DNA of 64,000 nt. Origin: Acidobacteriota bacterium. Its GTDB lineage: Bacteria; Acidobacteriota; Vicinamibacteria; Vicinamibacterales; UBA2999. Every line of letters starts with the position of its first letter. Within the stretch, counting starts at the first letter, position 1. Both the position numbers and the translations under genes were made by a program. The stretch is taken from NCBI GenBank assembly GCA_030697165.1, contig JAUYQQ010000013.1, positions 62,001 through 126,000 of the forward strand, read 5' to 3'. Shown here in pieces: positions 9,672 through 18,558 of this stretch. The notes under the pieces were generated by a model, which worked only from the letters and a program-made list of their open reading frames with translations, had not been told where the DNA came from and searched no databases.

Positions 9672-12140
9672 TCATTTCACGGTCGTTGGCGGACGACGGT
9701 GGCGGGTGGCGCGCTCGTAGGCGGCCGCCAATTCCAACAGTCGCTGGTCATCCCACATGCGTCCCAGCAGCGAGATGCCGGCGGGATAGCGACCGCCGAT
9801 GAAACCGGCCGGCACGGTCACCTGCGGCAGGCCCGTGGCCGCGCTTTCTTCGCAGGTTCCCGGCTCTGACCCGTAGCGCTCGAGTCCACCCTCGTGGGTG
9901 TGAGGCCGCGCGTGGTTTGCCGGGAACAGCAGCGCGTCGAGCTGCTGCTGATCCATCAGGTCCACGAAGATCTGCCGGAAGGTTTCGCGGCCGGCGACGA
10001 AGCGGCGCGTCGCCTCGTCGCGCGATGCGCCCGTCGCTACCGGTGCCAGCGCCCCTTCGAAGCGGCGCGCGCTGACCGGCGCGAGCTTTCCCGATGCCAG
10101 CAGGTCCTGGATCGTCAGCACCTTGTCGCCCGGCTTCGCGCCTCGGGAGAGATAGGCCGTCCACCCGTCGCGCAGCGAGCCTGGCGCCGCCCCGCGAGCA
10201 GCCGCGTACTTCGCGTCGTAGTCGGCAACCGAGACGTCGACCACGATCGCGCCGGCGGCCTGCAGTTCCTTGATCACGCGATCCATGTTCGCGGCCACCT
10301 CGCGCTCGCCGGTGAAGCCTACAAAGCGCTGCCGAAGCGCGCCAATGCGCTTGCCCTTGAGTGAGGCGGTGTCCAGGCCCTGCGCGAACGAGCCGGCGAT
10401 GCGCCTCGCGGCGCCGGCCGTGACCGGGTCCTCTGGGTCGGGGCCTGTCACCAGGTCGAGCGCCAGGGCCACATCGCGAACCGATTTCGCCATGGGTCCA
10501 ATCGCATCGTTATAGGTATTGAGCGGCATGACGCCGGCGCGGCTGGTCAACCCGCGTGTGGTGCGAATGGTCGCGAGGGCCGCGAACGAGGCGGGATTCG
10601 ACAGCGAGTTGCAGGTGTCGGTGCCAAACGACAGCGCGGCCAGGCTGGCGGCCACGGCGGTCGCGCTGCCGCCGCTCGAGCCCGCCGTGCTGAGCGACGC
10701 ATCGTACGCGTTGCCCACGGTGCCGCCGACGGTGCTGATGCCGAAATCACCGAACGGAAACTCATCGAGGTTGGCCTTGCCGAGCAGCACGGCGCCGCCC
10801 TGTTTCATGCCGGCGGCGACGCGCGAGTCGAGACGCGGCCGGTGATCGACCAGCGCGAGCGAACCGCCCGTGGTGGGCAGCTCCGTCGCATCGATGTTGT
10901 CCTTGTAGACGATCGGCACGCCGTGAAACGGGCTGCGCACGCGGCCGCTGGCCCGCTCGGCGTCGCGCGCGCGGGCGTCGGCCACCGCCCGCGGGTTGAT
11001 CGACAACACCGAACGGAACGTGGGGCCCTGCCGATCGTAGCGGGACAACCGCGCCAGGTATTCGCGCGTGATGTCTTCGGAGGTGGTCAGGCCGCGGGTC
11101 ATGGCGTCCTGCAGCTCGCTTACCGTCTTCTCGAACACGGTGAACGGCGCCGGCGCGGCGCCGGCCGGCGGCCAGTTGGCCACCTGCGATCGCTGGAGCG
11201 CCGTCAGGCCGCCAAAGTCGGGCGCTGACGTGAGCTGCCTGGCGATGGCGGTCACGCGCGCAATCTCGGAGCCGGCGGGCGGCACTTTCGCATCCGGCCC
11301 GGCATAGACCGCCTCACCGGTGACCAGTGCGTCCTTGAACGGGAGGGGATAACCGCCACGCGGGTCGTAGACCTCGGACAGGCCTTTCACCACGAACGTC
11401 ACGAGCGCGGCGGTTTCGCCCGGCTGCAATCGCAGCGTGAAGACGTAGCCAACGTGCGCCGTATCGAGTCCGGGCCAGGCCGCGCCAAAGGGATCGCCGT
11501 ACATGTCGCCAATCGACGTCAAGACGCCCCGGCGCGTGCCCAACACGTGCGCCGAAGGTCCATGGCCCGAGGGCCCATCGGCCGGAACGGCCGCGCGGGT
11601 CGCGTTCTGCATCATCGTGACGAAGCTGTCGGCGGTGTCGATCTGCTGGTCGCCGGTCGAGGTGACGGCGACCGTCGCCCGGCCGCCGTCTTCGCCCGCA
11701 CCGACCGCGCCGCCCCAGGCCACGCGAACCGTTCGGTCCTCGGCCGCGGTGTTGGTGAAGCTGTCGAAATAGCGCAGGTAGGCCGTGTCCCTCGTCGTCT
11801 TGATGGCGCGCGCGATCAGGATGCCTTCGTGCAACACCGGAGTCGTCGAGTCGAAACGGCCGGCGGCGTCGTGGTGCAAACCAAACCCGCGCAGGTAGTG
11901 GTTGCTGGCAAGCAGCGTGTTGTCGGCTCGCCGCACCTGGAGTTTGAGGTAGCCGAAACCATTGAACGGGTTGGCGCGCCCGCCAGTGGCAATGCCGCCG
12001 CTGTCCTGCGACCAGGGCGAGGTGTCCTGGATGTCCCAGAACTGGCCGTCGCCCGACGGCACGCGGGTAATCGCCCCAACGCTCATCACACAAATCGCGG
12101 CACCGGTCACAGCCAGCGCCAAGGCTTTCAGGGTTCGCAT
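9672..12140 (-). CDS. Exported amidase-signature hydrolase with an extra N-terminal beta domain
   Basis: 822 residues with an N-terminal export signal. Residues ~340-815 are an amidase-signature domain: catalytic lysine K413 in VYKDNID, the cis-serine segment AGSSGGSA (~486-493) and the nucleophile region GTDTCNSLSNPAS (S512). Most family members read GTDTGGS(I/V)R at the last site; here Cys-Asn replaces Gly-Gly and Ser replaces the usual Arg, so specificity is probably shifted. The first ~300 residues form an unrecognised beta-rich region absent from ordinary amidases, with the segment FDSFTNTAAEDRTVRVAWGG. Likely function is hydrolysis of amides outside the cytoplasm. It is transcribed divergently from the amidohydrolase at 12163. 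Confidence 0.83.
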   Translation of the reverse strand: MRTLKALALAVTGAAICVMSVGAITRVPSGDGQFWDIQDTSPWSQDSGGIATGGRANPFNGFGYLKLQVRRADNTLLASNHYLRGFGLHHDAAGRFDSTTPVLHEGILIARAIKTTRDTAYLRYFDSFTNTAAEDRTVRVAWGGAVGAGEDGGRATVAVTSTGDQQIDTADSFVTMMQNATRAAVPADGPSGHGPSAHVLGTRRGVLTSIGDMYGDPFGAAWPGLDTAHVGYVFTLRLQPGETAALVTFVVKGLSEVYDPRGGYPLPFKDALVTGEAVYAGPDAKVPPAGSEIARVTAIARQLTSAPDFGGLTALQRSQVANWPPAGAAPAPFTVFEKTVSELQDAMTRGLTTSEDITREYLARLSRYDRQGPTFRSVLSINPRAVADARARDAERASGRVRSPFHGVPIVYKDNIDATELPTTGGSLALVDHRPRLDSRVAAGMKQGGAVLLGKANLDEFPFGDFGISTVGGTVGNAYDASLSTAGSSGGSATAVAASLAALSFGTDTCNSLSNPASFAALATIRTTRGLTSRAGVMPLNTYNDAIGPMAKSVRDVALALDLVTGPDPEDPVTAGAARRIAGSFAQGLDTASLKGKRIGALRQRFVGFTGEREVAANMDRVIKELQAAGAIVVDVSVADYDAKYAAARGAAPGSLRDGWTAYLSRGAKPGDKVLTIQDLLASGKLAPVSARRFEGALAPVATGASRDEATRRFVAGRETFRQIFVDLMDQQQLDALLFPANHARPHTHEGGLERYGSEPGTCEESAATGLPQVTVPAGFIGGRYPAGISLLGRMWDDQRLLELAAAYERATRHRRPPTTVK

Positions 12141-12162
12141 GGCGCGAGTCTATACTCTCGCC
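12141..12162. promoter_or_regulatory. 22-bp bidirectional promoter with overlapping -10 boxes
   Basis: The whole space between two divergent start codons is 22 bp. On the plus strand TATACT (12151-12156) lies exactly 6 nt before the ATG at 12163. On the minus strand TATAGA (complement of 12149-12154) lies 8 nt before the ATG at 12140. The two boxes share TATA, so one AT-rich core can serve both directions, and both transcripts would be leaderless or nearly so. Confidence 0.6.
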
Positions 12163-15100
12163 ATGCGCACCAGAAACCTGACCGCTGTCCTGCTCGCCAT
12201 TGGTCTCGTCGGATTCGTGACGTTGCGAGGCCAGGACCGCCAGGCCTCGGCCGACGACACCGCGAAGCCCGGCGAGGGCTTCACGCTCAAGACCGCCGAA
12301 ACCATTGAGTTCACCACGGACGAAGTGACGTGGATGCAGGTGGACGTCTCGCCCGACGGCGGGACGATCCTGTTCGACCTGCTCGGCGACCTTTACACCA
12401 TGCCAATTGGGGGCGGCGAGGCCAAGCGGATCATGGGCGGGTTGTCGTTCGAGAGCCAGCCGGTGTGGTCGCCCGACGGCCGCACCATCGCGTTCCTGAC
12501 CGACCGCACCGGTGTGGAGAACCTGTGGATCGCCGACGCCGACGGCAGCAACCCGCGCGCGGTCAGCAAGGACGGCAAGACCAACGCCGGCCCCCAGATC
12601 ATGGTGTCGCCGGAATGGACCCCCGACGGACAGTACATCGTCGTCTCGAAATCGCGCGCACCCGATCCGGGCACGTTCTGGCTGTTCATGTATCACCGTG
12701 ATGGCGGTACCGGCGTCCGCATCGGCGCGCCGCCACCGGCACCGCCTGGCCCCGACGCGCAGGGGCCGCCGGCGGTGCCGCCCGTCAACCGGATGGGCGC
12801 CACGGTGACGCCGGACGGCCGCTACATCTACTACGCCCAGCGCACCGGCACCTTCACCTACAACGCGCGCTTCCCGCTGTGGCAGGTTCACCGTCACGAT
12901 CGCGAAACGGGTGATGTGTCCCAAGTGACCAACGCGCAAGGCAGCGCCATGCGTCCGGCGATCTCGCCCGACGGCAAGTGGCTGGTGTTTGGCACGCGCC
13001 ACAAGACGCAGACCGGGTTGCGCGTCCGCAACCTCGAGACGGGCGCGGAACGCTGGCTCGCCTATCCGGTGACGCGCGACGACCAGGAATCCCGCGCCAG
13101 CCGCGACACCCTGCCGCGCTACGACTTCATGCCTGACGGCAAGTCGCTGGTCGTGCCGGTGGCCGGGAAGCTCCAGCGCTTCGACTTCGAAACCGGCGCC
13201 GCGACACCTATCCCGTTCACCGCCAAGGTGCAGGCCGAGATCGCCCCGCGCGTCTACACGCCGGTGCGCGTGGAGGACGGACCGACCGTGCGCGCCCGCC
13301 TGATCCGCTGGCCGTCGCTCTCGCCCGACGGCACGAAGCTGGTGTTCAGCGCGATGAACCGGCTGTACCTCAAGGACATGCCGAGCGGGGCTCCGCGCCT
13401 GCTGACTAATGGGGCGGGTCAGGCTGGTGGGGCTGGTGGGGCTGGTGAGGGAGAGTTCATGCCGTCGTGGTCGCCCGACGGCCGTTCTATTGTTTACACG
13501 ACGTGGACGACGAGCGGCGGGCAGATCAAGAAGGTGGCGGCCACCGGTGGATCGCCTGAAACGCTGACGCGCAGCGAAGGTTATTACCTGGATCCCACCT
13601 TCACGCCCGACGGCACGCGCGTGGTCTACCTGGCTGGCGCCGCGTCGGATCAGCTGTATTCGATCCTGATGGATACGCCGCCCGAGACGGAACACCAGGG
13701 CGATGACGGGGCGCCGCGCGAGATTGGCGGCATCAGCCCGCCCAACACGCTCGAGATCCGCTGGATGCCTGCAGCCGGCGGCGCCTCGACGCTGGTGGCC
13801 TCGGCGCAGAATGGCCGGGGCCCGCAGTTCACGCGTAACGATTCGTCGCGCGTGTATCTCACCACCAATCGCGGCCTGCAATCGATCACCATGGATGGCC
13901 ACGATCGCCGTACGCACCTGCGCATCACGGGCGTCGGGCCCGGCGCCAACCCGCCGGCCGCCGGCGCCATCCGTCTCTCGCCGGATGGCACGCGCGCCTT
14001 CGTGAACCTGCAGGAGAAGCACTACCTCGTCTCGGTGCCGCGTGCCGGCCGCGAGACCGTGGAGGTTCGCATCCAGGGCCGTGCCGACAACACCTCGGTG
14101 CCGGTCAAGCGCATGTCGATGGACGGCGGCGACTACCTTGACTGGACGGCCGACGGGAGCGCCGTGACCTGGGCCTGGGGCGCGCAGTTCTTCCACCAGC
14201 CCATTGCCGCCGACGAACCACAAAAGACCGACGTGGTCGTCGAGTTGCCACGCGCGAAGCCGCAAGGCTCGGTGCTGCTCACCGGCGCGCGCATCATCAC
14301 CATGAAGGGCGACGAGGTAATCGCCCAGGGTGACGTGCTGGTCACCGACAACCGCATTGCCGCGGTCGGCCGCCGCGGATCGCTGAAGGCGCCCGCCGGC
14401 ACCCGCACCATCAACGTCGCCGGCAAGACGATCATGCCGGGCATGGTTGACGCCCACTCGCATATGTGGGCACCACGCGGTTTGCATCAAACCGAGATCT
14501 GGCAGTATCTCGCCAACCTCGCCTACGGCGTGACGACGACGCGCGACCCGCAGACGTCGACGCCGGATGTGTTTGCCTATGCCGACATGGTTGACAGCGG
14601 CCTGATGCCCGGTCCGCGGGTCTACGCCACCGGACCCGGCGTGTTCTCCGGTTCAGGCATCGAGGATCGCGACGCCGCCTTCCGCTTCGTCAAGCGCTAC
14701 AAGGAGGCGTACCGCACCAACACCCTGAAGCAGTACGTCGCCGGCGACCGGATCGTCCGCCAGTGGATCATCGAGGCCTGCCAGGAATACGGCATTACCG
14801 CCACCATCGAGGGCTCGCTCGACCTGAAGTTGAACCTGACGCAAATGGCCGACGGCTACTCGGGCCAGGAACACAGCTTCCCGATTGCGCCGCTCTACAA
14901 GGATGTGACGACGTTCGTCGCGAAGACCAAGACGTTCTATACGCCGACCATCCTGGTGGCGTACGGCGCGCCGTGGAGCGAGAACTACTGGTTCCAGAAC
15001 GCCAGTCCCGCGGCAGACGCCAAGTTGCGCAAGTGGATTCCCTGGGAGCTGCTCGACGGCATGGTGCGGCGCCGGCCGCAGTGGTTCCTGCCGGAAGAGT

Positions 15101-15498
15101 ACGGCCATACCCTGATCGCGAAGGGCGTGGCCGACGTGGTGCGGGCGGGCGGCAAGGCCGGGCTCGGCAGCCACGGTCAATTGCAGGGGCTCGGCGCCCA
15201 CTGGGAAACCTGGAGTCTCGCCTCGGGCGGCCTGACCCCGCTCGAGACGCTCCGAGTAATCACCCTGTCGAGCGCCGAGGCGATTGCCCTGCACCAGGAC
15301 CTTGGCTCGCTCGAGGCCGGCAAGCTGGCGGATCTGCTGGTGCTCGATCGCAACCCGCTCGAGGACATCAAGAACACCAACACGATTCGCTACGTGATGA
15401 AGAACGGCGAGTTATACGAGGCCGACACCATGAACATGATTTGGCCGTCGGCGAAACCGCTCCCGAAGCAGTTCTGGTGGGGAACCGAACCAAAGTAG
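12163..15498 (+). CDS. Exported TolB/PD40 propeller fused to an amidohydrolase
   Basis: 1,111 residues. The ATG at 12163 is chosen because it begins a signal-like hydrophobic stretch and sits 6 nt after TATACT. Residues ~40-700 contain repeated SPDG-type PD40/TolB blades (VSPDGGTILFD, WSPDGRTIAFLTD, FTPDGTRVVYLAG). From ~705 follows an imidazolonepropionase-like amidohydrolase: LLTGARIITMKGDEVIAQG, then GMVDAHSHMWAP with the HxH metal motif, YGVTTTRDP, GLGSHGQLQGLGAHWE, and the closing SLEAGKLADLLVLDRNPL. It resembles secreted peptidase-like amidohydrolases of soil bacteria. Substrate unknown; neighbours suggest peptide or modified amino acid breakdown. Confidence 0.88.
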   Translation: MRTRNLTAVLLAIGLVGFVTLRGQDRQASADDTAKPGEGFTLKTAETIEFTTDEVTWMQVDVSPDGGTILFDLLGDLYTMPIGGGEAKRIMGGLSFESQPVWSPDGRTIAFLTDRTGVENLWIADADGSNPRAVSKDGKTNAGPQIMVSPEWTPDGQYIVVSKSRAPDPGTFWLFMYHRDGGTGVRIGAPPPAPPGPDAQGPPAVPPVNRMGATVTPDGRYIYYAQRTGTFTYNARFPLWQVHRHDRETGDVSQVTNAQGSAMRPAISPDGKWLVFGTRHKTQTGLRVRNLETGAERWLAYPVTRDDQESRASRDTLPRYDFMPDGKSLVVPVAGKLQRFDFETGAATPIPFTAKVQAEIAPRVYTPVRVEDGPTVRARLIRWPSLSPDGTKLVFSAMNRLYLKDMPSGAPRLLTNGAGQAGGAGGAGEGEFMPSWSPDGRSIVYTTWTTSGGQIKKVAATGGSPETLTRSEGYYLDPTFTPDGTRVVYLAGAASDQLYSILMDTPPETEHQGDDGAPREIGGISPPNTLEIRWMPAAGGASTLVASAQNGRGPQFTRNDSSRVYLTTNRGLQSITMDGHDRRTHLRITGVGPGANPPAAGAIRLSPDGTRAFVNLQEKHYLVSVPRAGRETVEVRIQGRADNTSVPVKRMSMDGGDYLDWTADGSAVTWAWGAQFFHQPIAADEPQKTDVVVELPRAKPQGSVLLTGARIITMKGDEVIAQGDVLVTDNRIAAVGRRGSLKAPAGTRTINVAGKTIMPGMVDAHSHMWAPRGLHQTEIWQYLANLAYGVTTTRDPQTSTPDVFAYADMVDSGLMPGPRVYATGPGVFSGSGIEDRDAAFRFVKRYKEAYRTNTLKQYVAGDRIVRQWIIEACQEYGITATIEGSLDLKLNLTQMADGYSGQEHSFPIAPLYKDVTTFVAKTKTFYTPTILVAYGAPWSENYWFQNASPAADAKLRKWIPWELLDGMVRRRPQWFLPEEYGHTLIAKGVADVVRAGGKAGLGSHGQLQGLGAHWETWSLASGGLTPLETLRVITLSSAEAIALHQDLGSLEAGKLADLLVLDRNPLEDIKNTNTIRYVMKNGELYEADTMNMIWPSAKPLPKQFWWGTEPK

Positions 15499-15500
15499 AG

Positions 15501-15516
15501 TCCGGCTTTAGCCGGA
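15501..15516. repeat. Half-REPIN palindrome TCCGGCTTTAGCCGGA
   Basis: A 16-bp near-perfect palindrome lies 2 nt after the amidohydrolase stop. It is identical to one arm of the 56-bp REPIN-like elements found inside the kinase genes further on. Confidence 0.7.
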
Positions 15517-15525
15517 GCTTGCCGT

Positions 15526-15537
15526 TAGAATGACCCC
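15526..15537 (+). promoter_or_regulatory. -10 box TAGAAT, 6 nt before the start codon
   Basis: TAGAAT (15526-15531), then six bases, then the ATG at 15538. The distance matches a transcription start on the first base of the ATG, a leaderless arrangement. Confidence 0.55.
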
Positions 15538-16578
15538 ATGAGGCGCACGATCCCGGCTTTCCTCCTGGCGGCAGCGGTGGCGTCGGTGCCGTCGGCTCAA
15601 TCGCGGCCGAACGGAATCACCGCGGTCGAGGGCTTGCGGGTGGGCCACTTCACTCTCGCGGAGAAGCCGACCGGGTGCACCGTGATCCTCGCCGAGCAGG
15701 GCGCCACCGGCGGCGTGTCGGTGCGCGGCTCGGCGCCGGGCACGCGCGAGACCGATCTGCTCGACCCGTCCAACCTCGTCGAACAGGTGCATGCGATCGT
15801 GTTGTCTGGCGGCAGCGCGTTCGGCCTGGATACGGCGACCGGCGTCATGCGCTACCTCGAAGAGCGCAAGGTAGGTTTCCCGTTTGGCGGCGCGTACGTG
15901 CCGATCGTGCCGGCGGCCGTGCTGTTCGACCTGCCCATTGCCGGCAAGCCGCTGATTCGTCCCGATGCGACCTGCGGCTATGAAGCCGCCAAGGCTGCCA
16001 CGACGGGGGCGATTGCCGAAGGCACCATCGGCGCGGGGGCCGGCGCGACCGTCGGCAAGTTCGCGGGTGGCGGCCGGCCCATGAAGGGCGGCATCGGCAC
16101 CGCGTCCATCACGCTGCCGAGCGGGCTGACGGTCGCGGCGATCGTGGCCGTGAACGCCGGCGGCGACATCATCGACCCGGCGACCGGACGCGTCGTGGCC
16201 GGCGCGCGCGCGGCCGACGGACAGACCTTTCTCGACGCGCGCGTCGTGATGCGCAGCGGATCGCTCGAGAAGCCCCGCCCCGGCGAGAACACCACGATTG
16301 GCCTCGTCGCCACCAACGCGAAGCTGACCAAGGCCCAGGCCCGCAAGGTCGCCGACATGGCCCACGACGGCTTCGCCCGCGCCATTGTCCCAGCCCACAC
16401 CATGGGCGACGGCGACACCATCTTCGCCATCGCCACCGGCACGCACACCGGCGACCCCAACGTGTCGCTCATCGGCGGCCTCGCCGCCGAGGTAATGGCC
16501 GACGCCATCCTGCGTGGCGTGCGGGAAGCCACGGGCCTGCCGAACATCCCGGCCGTCCGCGACCTGCGCCGGCCGTGA
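15538..16578 (+). CDS. P1-family (DmpA/BapA-type) aminopeptidase, exported
   Basis: 346 residues with a signal peptide cleaved around VPSAQS. Family P1 features are clear: GLRVGHFT at the start of the mature protein, the nucleotide-like GGSAFGLDTATGV loop, GAGAGATVGKFAGG, and the autoprocessing junction GENTTIGLVATNA, in which the Thr at the cleavage point would become the N-terminal nucleophile. Relatives remove N-terminal amino acids, including D- or beta-amino acids, from short peptides or esters. The stop overlaps the start of the downstream sodium symporter by 4 nt (GTGA), so enzyme and uptake system are probably coordinated. Confidence 0.9.
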   Translation: MRRTIPAFLLAAAVASVPSAQSRPNGITAVEGLRVGHFTLAEKPTGCTVILAEQGATGGVSVRGSAPGTRETDLLDPSNLVEQVHAIVLSGGSAFGLDTATGVMRYLEERKVGFPFGGAYVPIVPAAVLFDLPIAGKPLIRPDATCGYEAAKAATTGAIAEGTIGAGAGATVGKFAGGGRPMKGGIGTASITLPSGLTVAAIVAVNAGGDIIDPATGRVVAGARAADGQTFLDARVVMRSGSLEKPRPGENTTIGLVATNAKLTKAQARKVADMAHDGFARAIVPAHTMGDGDTIFAIATGTHTGDPNVSLIGGLAAEVMADAILRGVREATGLPNIPAVRDLRRP

Positions 16579-17975
16579 ACACCGCCCTGATCCTCCTGCT
16601 CGCCTACACGGTTGGCCTCACGGCCTTCGGTGTGTGGATCGGCCGCCGCGTGACCGGCGCGTCGGATTTCTTTGTCGCGGGCCGTAGCCTGTCGTGGCCG
16701 CTCATCGCCGGCACGGTCCTCGCCGCCAACATCGGCGCGGGTACGACGGTCGGCGCAGCCGGCGTGGCGTATAAGGACGGCATCAGCGCCTGGTGGTGGA
16801 ATGGGTCGGTCGGACTCGGCACGCTCGCGCTCGCCTTGTGGGTCGGGCCACGACTGTGGGCCCTCGCCTCAGCGCGCGGCTATTTCACCCTGGGCGACTA
16901 CCTCGAGGATCGGTTCAACGGTTCGGTGCGAGTGATCGTGGCCGGACTGCTGGCCATCGGCACGCTCGCCATACTCGCCGGGCAATTGATCGCGGGAGCT
17001 GCAATCCTGGAAGTAGTCGCGGGCACGGCCAAGTGGCAGGGTGTGCTGATCGGCGGCATCGCCATGACCCTGTACTTCACCGCCGGCGGGCTGCTCAGCT
17101 CCGTCTGGGTGAATGCGGTGCAGTTGACCGTGCTGCTCATCGGGATGCTCATAGCCGTGCCACTCGCGCTGACGTATGTCGGTGGCCTGGAGGCGATTGC
17201 CGCCGCCCCTGATGTGCCGGCGACGTACTTCGATCCGATGTACTCAGCTGGCGGGATGTCCGGCTGGACGATGTTCCTGTTGCTGGCTCCGGGGCTCGTA
17301 GTCTCGCCGGGCCTGGTGCAGAAGGCATTCGGGGCGGTGAGCATGAGGGCCGTGCGGGTCGGTATTGGGGTTGCCGGCGTCGCGCAGTTGGCCTTCTCGT
17401 TCCTGCCGGTGCTGCTCGGCATGGCCGCCCGGGTCAACCACCCCGGCCTCACCGATACGAACATCGTCTTGCCCACGGTGATCCTCAACGACTTGCCGGT
17501 GTGGTTCGGCGCGCTCGGCCTGGCCGCGATTTTCTCCGCGGAGGTCAGCACCTGCGACACCATCCTGTTCATGCTGTCCACCTCGATCTCCAAGGACGTC
17601 TACCAGCGGTTCGTCGACCGCACCGCGTCACCTGACCAGGTGTTGCGCGTCGCCCGGGTAGCGGCCGTCACCGGAGGCGTCATCGGCATGTTCCTGGCGA
17701 TCCAGTTATCGACGGTCGCTGATGCGCTGCGCGTCTTCTACTCGCTCTTGATTGCCACGTTGTTCGTGCCAGTGGTCGGCGGCCTGATTTTCAAGCGCGC
17801 CGGGTCGAGCCACGCCCTCGTGGCGATTGCGTGCGGTATCGGCACGCTGCTGGCGGTGTACTTCGGCACCGACCGACGAGGCTGGTGGGATCCGGGGACG
17901 TGGGGCCTGGCCGCCAGCGCGATCGGATTTGCCGTCATGCTGCTGGCGAGAGGTGCCAGGAGGGCGGCCCTTTAG
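16575..17975 (+). CDS. Sodium:solute symporter (SSS family); C-terminus encoded by a REP element
   Basis: 466 residues with ~12-13 hydrophobic segments. The opening IGRRVTGASDFFVAGRSLSWPL, followed by ANIGAGTTVGAAGVAY, is the SSS signature (the N-terminal SDFFxAGR block and sodium-site helix). The GTG start overlaps the P1 peptidase stop (GTGA), implying coupling, so the substrate may be an amino acid freed by that enzyme. The last codons (GARRAAL) and the TAG stop lie inside a REP palindrome at 17954-17982, so the element appears to have replaced the original tail. Confidence 0.9.
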   Translation: MNTALILLLAYTVGLTAFGVWIGRRVTGASDFFVAGRSLSWPLIAGTVLAANIGAGTTVGAAGVAYKDGISAWWWNGSVGLGTLALALWVGPRLWALASARGYFTLGDYLEDRFNGSVRVIVAGLLAIGTLAILAGQLIAGAAILEVVAGTAKWQGVLIGGIAMTLYFTAGGLLSSVWVNAVQLTVLLIGMLIAVPLALTYVGGLEAIAAAPDVPATYFDPMYSAGGMSGWTMFLLLAPGLVVSPGLVQKAFGAVSMRAVRVGIGVAGVAQLAFSFLPVLLGMAARVNHPGLTDTNIVLPTVILNDLPVWFGALGLAAIFSAEVSTCDTILFMLSTSISKDVYQRFVDRTASPDQVLRVARVAAVTGGVIGMFLAIQLSTVADALRVFYSLLIATLFVPVVGGLIFKRAGSSHALVAIACGIGTLLAVYFGTDRRGWWDPGTWGLAASAIGFAVMLLARGARRAAL

Positions 17976-17982
17976 GGCCGCC
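17954..17982 (-). repeat. REP element, reverse copy, left flank of the RAYT gene
   Basis: A 29-bp element with the head GCCAGGAGGG and the palindrome GGCGGCCCTTTAGGGCCGCC. It matches the complement of the copies at 18472 and 22774 except for two compensating changes in the stem. It overlaps the last seven codons and the stop of the symporter gene and ends 5 bp from the RAYT stop. Confidence 0.8.
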
Positions 17983-17987
17983 GGCTT

Positions 17988-18428
17988 CTACACAGATCCC
18001 ATTAACGGGTAGAGCGCTGAATTCTCCACAAGTCCCGCCCGGACAGGATTCTCGACAACGTATCTGACCATCTCTTCGATCGGCTCATCGAACCTCGCCA
18101 GCCGGTCCCAGTAGCCTTCCTGCCACAACCGCCCGTGTCCCAGACGGCTCCATGCGAAGCCAGTTGCCTGCTTCCACCGACTGACGAAACCTCGAAGATC
18201 GGACTCCGGCCCGAGCCCGCTCGCCACGAGGTGCGCGTGGTCAGGCATCAGGCAGTACGCAGGAACTGCGAACTTGCTTGTATTCGCGGCATCTACGAGC
18301 AGGTGTTCGGCGGTTCGCCCGAAATCGACGTCACCGAATGCTTTCACGCGGTCGCGGGTCGCCACGGTGACCAGATACGTTGAACGGCCTGTGTAGGAAA
18401 TGCGATCGAGACGTGGTGGACGGCTCAT
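17988..18428 (-). CDS. REP-associated tyrosine transposase (RAYT)
   Basis: 146 residues from the ATG at 18428; a longer start 18 nt upstream is possible. It has the IS200-like Y1/HUH transposase features of RAYTs: MPDHAHLVA with the HxH metal motif, LWQEGYWDR, and the family-typical RYVVENPVRAGLV near the C-terminus, which contains a candidate catalytic tyrosine. RAYTs are single-copy, non-self-mobilising nucleases thought to move or maintain REP palindromes. Here REP copies flank it on both sides in inverted orientation, supporting a functional pairing. Confidence 0.9.
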   Translation of the reverse strand: MSRPPRLDRISYTGRSTYLVTVATRDRVKAFGDVDFGRTAEHLLVDAANTSKFAVPAYCLMPDHAHLVASGLGPESDLRGFVSRWKQATGFAWSRLGHGRLWQEGYWDRLARFDEPIEEMVRYVVENPVRAGLVENSALYPLMGSV

Positions 18429-18471
18429 TGCAGACGGAACCTGCAATCACGGTGCCGGGGGCATGGGAATT

Positions 18472-18552
18472 GGCGGCACTAAAGTGCCGCCCTCCTGGCA
18501 CGTCTTGTCAGGCCGCCCTCCTGGCATCACCGAAGGTTGCCGCCCTTCTGGC
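18472..18552 (+). repeat. REP element plus two partial copies, right flank of the RAYT gene
   Basis: A full 29-bp copy at 18472-18500 consists of the palindrome GGCGGCACTAAAGTGCCGCC and the tail CTCCTGGCA. Two tails without the left arm follow at about 18510-18526 and 18536-18552 (GCCGCCCTCCTGGCA-like). The block ends 6 bp before the next gene and lies 43 bp before the RAYT start codon on the other strand. Confidence 0.8.
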
Positions 18553-18558
18553 ACCACT

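Noticed and set aside
11314-14490. 1,058-codon open frame on the minus strand across the amidohydrolase gene
   Set aside because: Its translation is Arg/His/Ala-rich low-complexity sequence without motifs, lying antisense to a clear propeller-amidohydrolase. It is a by-product of high GC content.
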